Source: Theristus sp. LFF4_11 (Eukaryota > Nematoda > Chromadorea > Monhysterida > Xyalidae). From it: 64,000 bases of DNA. The DNA lies in contig JASANC010002862.1 of assembly GCA_030248135.1 (NCBI GenBank), positions 1 to 64,000 on the forward strand. Direction: 5' to 3'. The translations under genes and the position numbers were made by a program. Of this stretch, positions 54,301 to 64,000 are shown piece after piece. The notes under the pieces are model-generated. The model saw nothing but the letters and a program-made list of their open reading frames with translations, was not told where the DNA came from and ran no database searches. Position 1 is the stretch's first letter. Each line of letters starts with the position of its first letter.

Positions 54301-55250
54301 GTTTTCGGTAAAAAATATGTTTCTTTGAGCAAACATTGAAACGCGCGAATCTCAACATCTACAAACTGTCTAATCGAATGCTAGCGCGCAGATCTGGACG
54401 ACTACTCGCGGCGAAACCCGTCGAATCGCGAGGTGCTCCTCTGGATGGTGATCAACATCAACGGTGAAGATTCGGAGACTGGTCGCATTGAACGAAGCGG
54501 TCAAACGATCGTCGAGTATGTTGGCCCACGGCCTCAAGCCGGCACCGGTCGGTTCTTCGGTTTTGCTTTTTTTCTGCAGTTTGCACAGTAAAAACGGTTC
54601 ACTAGTATGATCTATTTTTTAAACGTGTCCCACTGAAATGACGTCATGTGCCGCAAAACATGCGCTTGCCGTTCACAGCAAACCAGACTTTCCGTTTAGC
54701 CGATTTCTTCCCGTAAACAAATGGTGAATGTCGAATCAGTCACATCAAACTGACATTTTACTGCCTGTACTTTGTTTGACAAACGGGCGTTTTAAAGCAA
54801 ATGACGTCATTTTAGTCAGGACACGTTTGAATAAATCCACAATACAAAGATTTAAACGATTCAATTGTAGGGTAAGTATAGTCTTTCCATGCCGGTGTCT
54901 TTTTGTGTTTCAGTGTTTTTCTGTCGCTCATCAACCGCTTCAAAAATAAAAAGTTTTTTTTCCAAAGTGCTCAACGGTGAACCTTGACCTAGAACACTGT
55001 TGCGCCATTCGCAGGTCGCCATCGCGTCGTCTGGCTTGCGTACGAGCAGATCTCGACGATTCCGACGAGTGTGTTCCCATACACGAACGCGCAGGAGATC
55101 GGGCGCCGCTTGAACTTCAAGGTGTACGAGAAATTCGTCATTCCGTACCAGAGTTATCTCTACCAGAAGACGCCAGTCGCCGGCAACTTCATGATGGCCG
55201 AGTACGAACGAGCGTACGCGACCGGCAAACGATTCAGCGCGTTCCGTTGA
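48360..55250 (+). CDS. Cuticle collagen fused to a PEBP domain
   Basis: Nine exons, all phase-consistent, sum to 1,602 bases (533 residues plus stop): 48360-48566, 48948-49083, 52030-52221, 52399-52575, 52877-53096, 53656-53863, 54172-54241, 54392-54547, 55015-55250. Residues 28-50 are a signal anchor ([20 protein letters not shown]) of nematode cuticle-collagen N-domain type. RARR at 105-108 matches the subtilisin-like cleavage box. GXY repeats with cysteine-flanked breaks (CCIPG, CRRCPPG) run from about 120 to 297 and end at [16 protein letters not shown]. Residues 312-533 form a PEBP fold: [17 protein letters not shown] (DPDxPxR region, altered), [20 protein letters not shown], a GxHR motif read as GRHR at 456-459, and [13 protein letters not shown] near the C-terminus. 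Collagen introns are phase 1; the joining intron (53097-53655) is phase 2 and is mostly a transposon. Alternative: the collagen stops at 53112 (VYAII then TAA) and the PEBP exons belong to a separate gene, but those exons have no ATG and almost no room for a promoter. Confidence 0.72.
50868..51252 (-). mobile_element. tRNA-derived SINE
   Basis: On the minus strand the 5' end is tRNA-like: A box TGGCTCGGCGGTTAG (51226-51242), a CCTTC...GAAGG anticodon-arm-like stem, and B box GGTTCGATCCC (51181-51191). About 300 bases of unrelated body follow and end in an A-rich tail (AAATAAAAAAAATTAATAAA). It lies in intron 2 of the collagen-PEBP gene, antisense to it. It is not a functional tRNA because the acceptor stem and loops are degenerate. 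Confidence 0.7.
51499..51536 (+). repeat. Short telomere-like CCTAA repeats
   Basis: Six or so imperfect CCTAA(T/A/G)-type units ending in CCTAAGCC. Too short and degenerate to call an interstitial telomere. Confidence 0.35.
51651..51789 (-). repeat. Dispersed repeat, copy 2
   Basis: Inverted copy of 21971-22110, sharing the GGTAAACAGTTTCATG, GCGGGAATTCAAAATTGG and GTCACTTAGGC blocks. It lies in intron 2 of the collagen-PEBP gene. Confidence 0.75.
53183..53639. mobile_element. C-rich TIR element filling the collagen-PEBP joining intron
   Basis: Ends CCGTATTACCTCTATTAAAC and (reverse complement) CCGTATTACCTCTAATAAAC, flanked by TA on both sides. Long C runs alternate with AAAATAAA and a palindromic CCCCCATGGGGG. 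No ORF. It makes up about 457 of the 559 bases of the intron. Confidence 0.8.
54607..54845 (-). mobile_element. CRE-MITE copy D
   Basis: Full-length reverse-orientation copy with TGACGTCA at both ends (near 54640 and 54804), in the last intron of the collagen-PEBP gene. Confidence 0.88.
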
Positions 55251-56629
55251 GTTTGGTTGAACGGGGACAAGAATGAAATGGAGAACTGATGATGGTGTAA
55301 AAGAGTACGATATGTCGAATGTGCAATGGTGCACTCAGTCAGCGGTTTAATTGACACAATGAGTAAATGCTCGAAAGTTTCAACTATCTACGAAAGAACA
55401 ATGTATTTATTTCTAAAAACCTCAACATCGATCAATGCTTCCGTCAGACAACGTACATGTTCCAACTATATTGTATCTTCAAATTTGAAACTGCCCACAT
55501 TCTGAAATTTTCTGTCAACCATTTTTCTTGAAACAAACTGCCAACAAACTCGTTTTTTGCTCATATCATACATTTTCATTTCAAAACTCATGAGAGAAAA
55601 CATTGGTGTCAAGAAGAACGGTTCGCATAAAACTGTCGTTATAAGAACGCAATAAAAGTAGAAAAGTTTTTGTTTGTTTTTCTGTGCAATATTCTGCTTT
55701 CAGTTTCATTTTGAACCTAAACCTAACTTATTTGTTGACTATTCTAACGTATGTCGCCTTTATTCCGTGTAGTTTATTCGAGCCTTTCATCCGTGTGTTT
55801 CACAATAACTGGCCATTTGTGTCGGATCACGTTTGCACGACCGCTCGAACTGAGTCGTTCACATCGTAAGGGATACATTCGTCATTTGACGTGCGTACGC
55901 CGCGACGCCCGCACGTGTTCATACGTAATCATAGCGGACAACGTCGCAGCTGCTACACCCGACCGAGCCCGGTCGATCGGCAAAATTGCGTCGCTACCTT
56001 TCTCACCTGGTGGGCGACGAACTACTTTCTTTTGTACGCATGCATTATCGCACACTGCGTCTGAAAGAAAACCAACGGAAACGACGACATAACGGATGAA
56101 AACACCGATTCGATGCATGAACAGCACTGTTTTCTAGTTTTTTTTCTATGCAACTGATCTTTGAGTTTCGATTCTTCGCCAATGCCTCCTGATGCTGATT
56201 CACCGAACTAATCAGTCGGTTAATTGTCAAAAACTGAATTTACCGCACAATCTTCGATTGATGTGATTCCTCCCTGTGGTACTGTACCACCGGTGGACGG
56301 GCCGGCGTAGCAAGCTTATCGGCGCCGAAAACCCTGTATTTACAGTACGTATTGTGTTTTTTTGGCAGGAACAGTGCTGCAAGTAAAAAATAGAAAAAAT
56401 ATTATTGACATTTATTGCACAATAACAATATTGATATGAACACAAACAAACACGAGCGCCCTACTCCCTGCTAAAGCAGTCGCAAAGCAAAAACAATCAA
56501 TCAGACTTGTGGCCAAGAAAAAGAATCACAATGAAAAGGGGTAAAACCGTGCCAGAATCACAACGGCGTGTATATCACAACATTCTTGTTTGAAACAAAA
56601 AAACGCGACGCATCAAAAATGTCGAGCAA
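55251..56629. other. Region between convergent 3' ends, with two possible minus-strand exons
   Basis: Candidate poly(A) signal AATAAA near 55650. Two GC-rich minus-strand frames look exon-like: about 56242-56334 (acceptor AAATACAG, then VFGADKLATPARPPVVQYHR and a stop) and about 55882-56040 (RRPPGEKGSDAILPIDRARS and a stop). They lie downstream of the oxidase stop codon, so they could be alternative 3' exons or an unrelated small gene. I recognise neither. Confidence 0.3.
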
Positions 56630-59600
56630 TCACAGCTTCGACTGCAGATGGTCAACATATTCAGGCCAGAATGCCGGTCGCGACATGCTGCCCGGCGAGT
56701 ACAGCATTCCTTGGAACACGTGGTCGTACACCTGCGCAACAAACGCTGAGCGACTTTTTGAACGCAACACTCCGATCCACATCACCTCATAAACGCTGCG
56801 GCATCCATTAAGTCAGTTCCCATGCAGCAATTCAGTTTCTCAATTCAGTGCAAGCAACACGCGCTTTCGGTATCTTTTGGTGCTTGTGTGCATGACCGAC
56901 AGGTTTTTCTGACGTCATTTCGAATGAGACACGTTCAAATAAATGTGCAATACCCTGCCATCGCTGTGTCCCAACGTGGACGCGAGAATGTGATCGGGCG
57001 GTGCGAAAGCGTCCACCAGCGCGACGGCGTCATCCTTCAATTCGCCACACAAACGTTCGATTGTGTCGTGCAGGCGACGCCCGTATGCAGCACCCGTACA
57101 GAAGCCGCCTGCGCAGTGAACACGACGACAAATGCGTGCATAGAGAATCTGGCACGCTGGTTGGCTGCGTCGGACTGGGCGGACCAATCAGCGAGCCGCT
57201 CCATTCAAACACAGCCAATAAGTGAGTTGTGGAGTTCGTTTGTGCACATGGTGACAAATACAACGCTCAACACAATGCAGCACACGGTGAAACATTGAGC
57301 ATGCTTAGGGTTGAAAAGGTAAAAATACCGTTTTTTTTACCGGTAAAAAAACGCGTTTTATTACGCGTTTTTTTACGGAGGCTAAAAATGGGGTCCTGAA
57401 AAAAACGGGAAAACAACCAGGTATTTTTCCCGTTTTTTTTTCGTTTTTTCCCCGGTTTTTTTCAATTTTTGACGTGAAATTTTTTCATTGTGTTTCCTTT
57501 GTTTTGGTCATAGTTTTGCACTTAATGAAACCAACATCAAGTGTGCCCGACCCCGACCCGACGAAAACAAGAACCTGCGGGCAACACAGAAAAGCAGTAT
57601 TTTGTTTTCTTGTTTTTCGTGTGCTTGTGTATGCGCTGAGTGCTGAGTGAAAAATTCGGATTTCCTTTTTGTATCCTGACTGGGTGATAACTTTGGCTTT
57701 TGCCTTTCTATCGTCATGGGAGCGGACCACCAAGCCAAACACCCTTTCCCTATCGAAGCGGCCGTGAACGCCAGAACTTGGTCTTTCGTGTTTCAGTGAA
57801 ACTGGCGCGTCGCGAGTGCATTTTTTAGAAAGCAACCTGACTGCAAGAAACAACAAAAATGCCACGAATAAAACAGGATATTATTCGAGAAAATTTTATA
57901 CAAATCGACCATCCATTTGGTGCCGCAAAAACGGAATTTAGGTGTGTGTAAAAAACGGTGTGTAGAAACACGGTGAAGATGCCGCAAAATAGGTGAATCT
58001 GCCGCAAATTTTACTTGCGGCATCTGCACCACGTTTCACCACACCGTCGCACGGTTCTGGTCCGTACACATCCATACATGTCTTTCTTTCTATGCAGCTA
58101 CAAAAAGTGGCACTGTGATTGGGCTTGTGACCAGATTTCCGGTTGTGATTGTGACCATACCAAAGAATAAACATACATATGCCTTGGTCAATTGTTCGAA
58201 ACTGTATTTTATTGAATTTCATGTTCAAAAGCCTGTCAGAATCATGGTTTCTGTTACATTGGCAAAAAACACACTTGTGGGTTGTGTTTTGTCACGAAAG
58301 ACTAACTTCAACAACTCGTAACTTGTTGTACGAGTCTTCGTACCATTGGTTTTCAACAATTCCCACCAAATAATACTCCGTTTTTTCCCGTTTTTTACCG
58401 GTAAAAAACGGTAAAAATACCGGGTTTTTTTACCGCGATTTGAAAAATACGGGTTTTTTTCAACCCTAAGCATGCTGATTGGCTGATGGCTAGTGCCGCT
58501 GCAGCCAATAATAATAATAATTCGTTCAGTTCGGCTCAGAAGTGTGGCCAAAAATGACTCAACAAATACGCTGCTCAATTGCCTGAAAGCTAACAATGAC
58601 AAAACATGAAACTAAAAAAAAGTTGAATTGAATAAAAAAAAAAGAAAAAACCCTCTTTCAGAAAGCTCACCCATGTACAGTAAGCCGAGGTGCTGCTCCA
58701 AGCAGACGGTGGCGTACAGGTGACACAACTTGGACAGCACTGCTTGCAGGTTTGCCGATTGCACTTGGTCATGGACGAAGGTCGCAAACGAACCAATGAC
58801 ACAGTGCTGACAGAATGATAAAAAATTGGCTCAACAAATTCAAAATTGCCACCAGGGGAGTGGCCAATTCGAATCAATGAGCTGGGTGTCGGTGTTATGT
58901 ATGGTAAGTCGGAATGGGATACGTCGTCAGTTTTGACAAACAGTGTCAGAGAAGCTGTTCAGAAAAGCATCGCAAACAAACTCAATCAACCAACAAAAAA
59001 ACCGAATGTTTCACCTCGGCAAACACCAAGGAGAGCGTGTGCGCGTGATGCAGTTGTGAATTCATGGATGCCACAAAGTCGTTCTGACCGGCAAGACGTT
59101 TCTCGACGATTCGCCGATGCGTCCGTTCCAGCAAATCAACGGCCAGCCACTGGTACGCTTGTTGGATGGCTGGAGAAGAAAATGGCTGTGTGAAAATGAC
59201 AGCGAATTACAGCTGTAACACTAATATTGTAGATTTATTCAAACATGTTCGGACTAAAATGACGTCATTTGTTTTGAAAACGCCCGTTTGTCAAAGTACA
59301 GGCACTAAAATTTCAGTTTGGTGTGACTGATTAGACATTCACCATTTGTTTACGGGAAGGAATCGGCTAAACGGAAAGTGTGGCTTGCAGTGAACGACAA
59401 GCGCATGTTTGGCGGCACATGACGTCATTTCAGTGGGACACGTTTAAAAAATAGATCATACTCTATAACATATTCAACTAGCTGATTGGTTGGTGGTCAT
59501 GTTGGATTCTTCTATGCAAACCAAACTCCGCCTCCGCTTGCACAGCAATTGATGCACAGAATGCATGCATCAACCAATCAGCTAGTTGGATATGTTACCG

Positions 59601-62600
59601 AGTTAAGATTGTAGGCCTGCAGTACACCAGAGTCCGAGCGAGCATTCGTTCTGGAGGTGCTCGACAACTGATACAACTCGATACAGCCAACCAGTGTGCC
59701 AGATTCAAACGTTTGAAAGAATGCAGTAAAAGTACGGCACTACTGTACCTTGCAGCGTGTTTTGTTCATCTCGTTCCTGATTGGCAGCGGCAGGTTTCCG
59801 ACGAACCAATCCGTCACCAATGAAATCAACGTACGCACACGGTGACTTGATAGGGGTGCCGTCTGGAGCAGCAATGAAGTGACAAAATGAGAAACTGTCA
59901 AAGATACTACGACAACCATGATTGGTAATGGTAAAACATGAGTCATTGTATTGGCAAAAAACAGTCATCAAAACACAAAACAGCAAAACAAACACAAAAC
60001 AGCAAAACACAATTCATCAACAGAAAAGCACAAAATGCAAAACCATCCTCAGAACCAGCCAATCAGTGAGAGTTTACAAATATTGCAAAAAACAAGCACC
60101 TTTCAAAAATCGCTCATACAACGCCAACAAGTAATTGGCGCCCTGCTGTAGCAGCATGTTGTTCTCGCCCTCGTACGTCACGGACGGCTCGAAATCCGAT
60201 CGCAACTCGCCGAGTCGAGACGATTTCAGAAACCTGTAAAATTGAGAAAAACGGAAAGTCTGACGTGCAATCACGATAGTGTATAATGGGCTTGCTGCTG
60301 GTGACCTATCTAAATTTTGAGCCAACTTACAGACACTGATAAACATCGTTGGCATAATTCATAATAGCCCGCATAATTCACTGGCATCAGTTTGAGTGTT
60401 TGGTGAATTACAAAGTTGATTGGCCGTGGTCAATATCGGACACCGTTTTCTTAAAGCAACGCAACACTAAGCCAAATCCAATTCTAACTTTTACCTAACC
60501 TAACCCTACTCTAAGCCATGCCTTGCCTTTCCAGCAAAGTCAAAAGAAAAACCCTGAATAATCAAGGGAACAAAAGTATTATTAGAAGCAGCCAGTCTTC
60601 AAACAAGGAGCTTCCGTTACCCGTGTCCACCACAAGCCTGTCGCATCTCCGATATGCACCGTGTGCCGGTCCAGGTTGACACCGGCTTCACGACACTCGA
60701 CACGGCGTGGATCTCACGGCCGAGTTCGGTCTAAAATTCGGTGGATCATTTTGTCACACAAAGAGAACTTTAAAAAGAAACAAAAACAGAAACAGAAAAG
60801 AGATACAATTTTTTATTCAATTAAAAACAGAAACAAATCAGGTCACGAACCATTTCCGACGATTTCTCATTCTGCATCATTCGGACGACGAAATTCGTGA
60901 ATTCATCCATGAAACGATCGGAGAAAACCGAGAGCGCGTAGCCGGCGGCGACGTACGGCAGCACACGACGTTGCTGCAACGCAGGCGAAATGCAGCCGCA
61001 ATCGAAAACTGTCGACGGTCATTAAGAAAGCGACTTAATCCGGTTTCATGTGTGACCGCTGGATCGATCAGGGTTCGGCAGCCGATTTCGTTGAGTACAC
61101 AAACCCAGATGACACGAGCATGATACGTCATTAGCGCGGCAATGAATGACAACAACAACGAACGAAACAAACGTTTCCCAATTCCGGCTCTCGTCTCAAG
61201 CGAACGAGCTCGAATGGAGAAATTGCCAAGCACAGTTGCGCAACAAAGCCAACACCATACACCACACCGTGCAAGCACTGTGTGTAGGCAGGCACAGTGC
61301 TGTGCAAACGACTCGTGTGGCCGGTTGGAAATTGGCGAGTGCCACCACACCTGCAACGGGTACTCGATCACCGGCCACTCGTTGGCGTCTTCGTTCGGCG
61401 CAAACTGCCGCCGCACGGCCGAGTACCGCACGGCGACCGCGGTGGCCAGGCGGCACGCCAGGGCGCCCTTGCGCACGATGCTGACGCGGCCGAGCGACAG
61501 CGCGCCGAAAGCGGCCGCCAGACGCTCGCGTGTCTGCGAAAATCGTGCGCTCCAGTGCTGCGTCAGCGTCAGCTAATTTAGCTATTGTGCGTTTATTCAA
61601 ACGTGTCCGGACTAAAATGACGTCATTTGCTTTAAAACACGCCCGTTTGTCAAAGTACGGGGACTAAAATGTCAGTTTGCTGTGACTGATTCGACATTCA
61701 CCATTTGTTTACGGGAGGGAATCGGCTAAACGGACAGTCTGGTTTGCTGTGAACGACAAGCGCATGTTTTGCGGCACATGACGTCATTTCAGTGGGACAC
61801 GTTTGAAAAAATAGATCACAATTTTCTGCAACTGTCTATTTGTAAGAACAAACCAAACAGCCAAACACACTGAATACGAGCATCGTTTCGCGTGCGACTG
61901 CGTTCTCAAAAGTAAAACTGTATTGCAGAACCTTCATGGAACTCTCGTAGCGCCCGTTCGGCAAAACATCAGCGGTTCGGTTGAGCAGACTTTCGCGCGG
62001 TATACGGTAATTGTTGAACATCACCCAACTGAAACAAACAACACCAAAAAATGATGCATTCAAGCATTCAAAAAATGAGCAGGACACATTCAAGCTCATT
62101 CATTCGACACATCACATCAATCTATCTTTTCATCTTCGATTACACTTAGCATTCATGAACTCCAAAAAACGCAAAATCACAGTGACCACAACTGAAAAAC
62201 AACCATAATTGCGGCCTGAACAATATTCTGATGCGAAATGCAGTAGCGCAATGTTCGTTTGACAATTAGATTGGGTCTGTCAGGAAGTAGGAAACAGACA
62301 AGCTGTAAAGGTGTTCACACTGACGCATGCTGACGTACGTCAAAGGCACGTCTCCATGAACAGTAGTATGCAATAACACGAGGCCTAACGTGCCGTACCG
62401 TGCCGTACCTACACACGTCTGTGTCCGCAGGAACGGTAGCAACACAAGACCTTACGGTTTTTTCCACAAAAAAAAACAAAAGAGAAACGACAACACTTGC
62501 CCGTTATCGAGACCGGCCCATCCGATCTTCTCGCCCATGTCACCGACGACGACGCCAGCGAACGGGCGCAGATTGCACGGATCGCGCAACGGAACAATAA

Positions 62601-63813
62601 ACGCGTGCATTCCACACGCTTTCAGTGGCGGTGTGTCGCTTCCGGCAGCGGCGTTGTCTGCGATATAAAAACAAGCAATTGATTCTTCCTATATTTGACT
62701 GATTGTGAATGAATGTTTCAATTTGAATTTGTCGATCAGGTCGATGAATTGTTTTGTTCATTCTTTTCGCATTCGTTGACTTCCTCAGCTCATAAATGAT
62801 GTTCATCGTGTTATTCGTATCATGACTGCGGCATATCATTGATGGTCTCAAAGCTACCGAAACTAGTACCACCGCTTTCTCCCTTCAATCACAAATCGTT
62901 ATCACACAGAACGAATTCCGAAGTTTTACCGTCCTTCGAAGTTCGAACCCGTTAAAATCCCATGTAAAACGGTCATTTTTTGTGTGTGTGCACAATGGAA
63001 ACACCCTGCCGCACCAACCAACGGCGGCGTCGGCAGGCACGAACAGCTGCGCATAGAGCACACAGTGCGTCGCCATTTGACCGAGGTTGCCGACCCAGAC
63101 CTTGGCCGCCTCGATGTCGGGCGTGCGCAGGACGAACTCGCCGGTGGACGCGTCGAAACGGGCCTCCGTGCGGATGCCGCGCGCGAACGAACCGTGCGAC
63201 AGCTCGGTGAGGGCGAAACAACCGACGATCTGCAGTGGTGACGGGTGGTTTTGTGGGCTGAGTTTTGTTGGTGAGAAATCAACCAAGTTGCATGATGGTT
63301 CTCTGCATTTCGGCCCGGCCAACATCAGATGCAGAAGAGGGGTGGCCTCATCAGTGATGTGCCCCTCCTGAACCACTTGAATAAAAAAAACTGATTGAAT
63401 GAAACAAACACGTGCAGTACGCATGGTTGTAAAAGACAGCGCACAGTGACAGTGAAAGAAGACAAACGATGCTGGAATTATAATCGACAAAGCGGTCCCG
63501 GACTGACTTGACCATTGTCGATCTGCTCTAGAAAATGCGCGTGCCTCCCGGTGCCCATCAGCTGGATGCTGACACGAAAAACCTGCGACGATTGAAAAAC
63601 GAAGATGAAGATTTTTCATTCAATCAAAAAAAAACTGCTGTTGGCAGAATCTCTTTAAACCAAACGATCATTGAGAGAATATCAATTGTAATTGATACTG
63701 TCGACCACAAACAAAACAGAACCCGGCCGAACCTGCATGCTGAGTCCGAACTTTGCACCGAGCGATTCGTCAAACGACGACAGCGCATCATTCAAGTGAA
63801 TGTTCGCAACTGG
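56630..63813 (-). CDS. Peroxisomal acyl-CoA oxidase, ACOX3 type, 5'-partial
   Basis: The enzyme oxidises acyl-CoA to trans-2-enoyl-CoA with FAD and makes hydrogen peroxide, the first step of peroxisomal beta-oxidation; ACOX3 prefers branched-chain CoAs (family knowledge). Exons in transcription order: 63733-63813, 63513-63561, 63284-63375, 63019-63229, 62501-62657, 61932-62028, 61351-61533, 60851-60973, 60621-60730, 60100-60233, 59749-59862, an uncertain exon ending at about 59599, 59015-59185 (or to 59169), 58671-58806, 56954-57108, 56630-56731. Key blocks: [97 protein letters not shown]. The C-terminus is SKL, a PTS1 peroxisome signal. Exon 63284-63375 is phase-compatible but adds residues I do not recognise. 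The intron after 62501 uses a GC donor. The N-terminal portion lies past 64000. Confidence 0.9.
56909..56953 (-). mobile_element. CRE-MITE fragment at a splice donor
   Basis: About 43 bases match one MITE end (TGACGTCATTT, GACACGTTCAAATAAAT, GCAAT). The fragment ends at the exon 56954-57108 boundary, so the GTATTG donor lies in MITE-like sequence. Confidence 0.6.
57298..58476. mobile_element. hAT-like element, 1,163 bp, with 8-bp target duplication
   Basis: Starts TAGGGTTGAAAA (57306) and ends TTTTTTCAACCCTA (58468), flanked by AGCATGCT on both sides (57298-57305, 58469-58476). Eight-base duplications and TAGGGTTG-type ends fit hAT transposons; note that AGCATGCT is palindromic, so it could also be extra inverted repeat. 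Subterminal regions are rich in TTTTTACCGGTAAAAA-like palindromes. No transposase is seen. It lies in an oxidase intron. Confidence 0.75.
59225..59459 (+). mobile_element. CRE-MITE copy E
   Basis: Full-length copy with both TGACGTCA ends (near 59260 and 59420), in an oxidase intron and immediately next to the element at 59461. Confidence 0.88.
59461..59603. mobile_element. MITE with TAACATATCCAACTAGC ends
   Basis: Left end CTCTATAACATATTCAACTA followed by GCTGATTGGTTGG; right end, reverse-complemented, AACTCGGTAACATATCCAAC followed by TAGCTGATTGGTTG. About 143 bases. A partial relative is at 36370-36440, and the GATTGGTTGG core is shared with the tandem array at 19681. It abuts an oxidase exon. 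Confidence 0.75.
61578..61820 (+). mobile_element. CRE-MITE copy F
   Basis: Full-length copy with both TGACGTCA ends (near 61618 and 61779), in the oxidase intron between exons 61932-62028 and 61351-61533. Confidence 0.88.
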
Positions 63814-64000
63814 CTGAATCAAGCGGATGAATGAGCATTTGCAGTTGACAAAAAGTCAAATCAAAACATCGTGCCAAATCGACCATTTCAGCACTGCGAC
63901 CAATCAGCGCGCGACATTCAGGCTACCGTTTCAAATAGCAACGAATTGCATGAAGCAAACGGCGAGAGAGATAAGTCTCACAGAATGCTTATCCCAATAC

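Overview
This window looks like nuclear DNA of a nematode, possibly an early-branching lineage such as the Dorylaimia (low confidence). The evidence is a cuticle-collagen gene with its N-terminal membrane anchor and RxxR cleavage site, many short GT-AG introns, GC-rich exons in AT-rich introns, and a dense load of small inverted-repeat transposons. Exons below were found by reading all six frames for family motifs and then requiring matching splice sites and reading-frame phase at each junction. No search was run.

Layout. (1) 286-1938, plus: 3' part of a cysteine-containing kelch beta-propeller protein that enters from the left. (2) 2588-29794, minus: almost the whole of unc-79, the giant HEAT/armadillo-like scaffold of the NALCN sodium-leak channel complex, in about 53 exons and about 3,050 codons. 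Only its first coding exon(s) and one junction near 10.6-11.8 kb are unplaced. (3) 29.8-42.4 kb: mostly intergenic, with several transposons and one small two-exon gene at 37432-37798 for a secreted ten-cysteine peptide of CS-alpha-beta (defensin-like) pattern. (4) 42391-44334, minus: a C-type lectin with a probable transmembrane tail. (5) 48360-55250, plus: nine phase-consistent exons joining a cuticle collagen to a phosphatidylethanolamine-binding-protein (PEBP) domain. (6) 56630-63813, minus: a peroxisomal acyl-CoA oxidase of the ACOX3 (pristanoyl-CoA oxidase) type ending in SKL; its N-terminus lies beyond the right edge.

The genes do not form one pathway. They cover neuronal excitability (unc-79), peroxisomal beta-oxidation (acyl-CoA oxidase), cuticle or surface (collagen-PEBP), and candidate secreted or surface defence proteins (CS-alpha-beta peptide, C-type lectin, kelch protein). 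Unc-79 converges with the kelch gene, and collagen-PEBP converges with the oxidase.

The most notable features are the in-frame collagen-PEBP fusion, a MITE family whose ends each carry the palindrome TGACGTCA (six copies plus a fragment), and two oxidase splice donors that sit at MITE ends.
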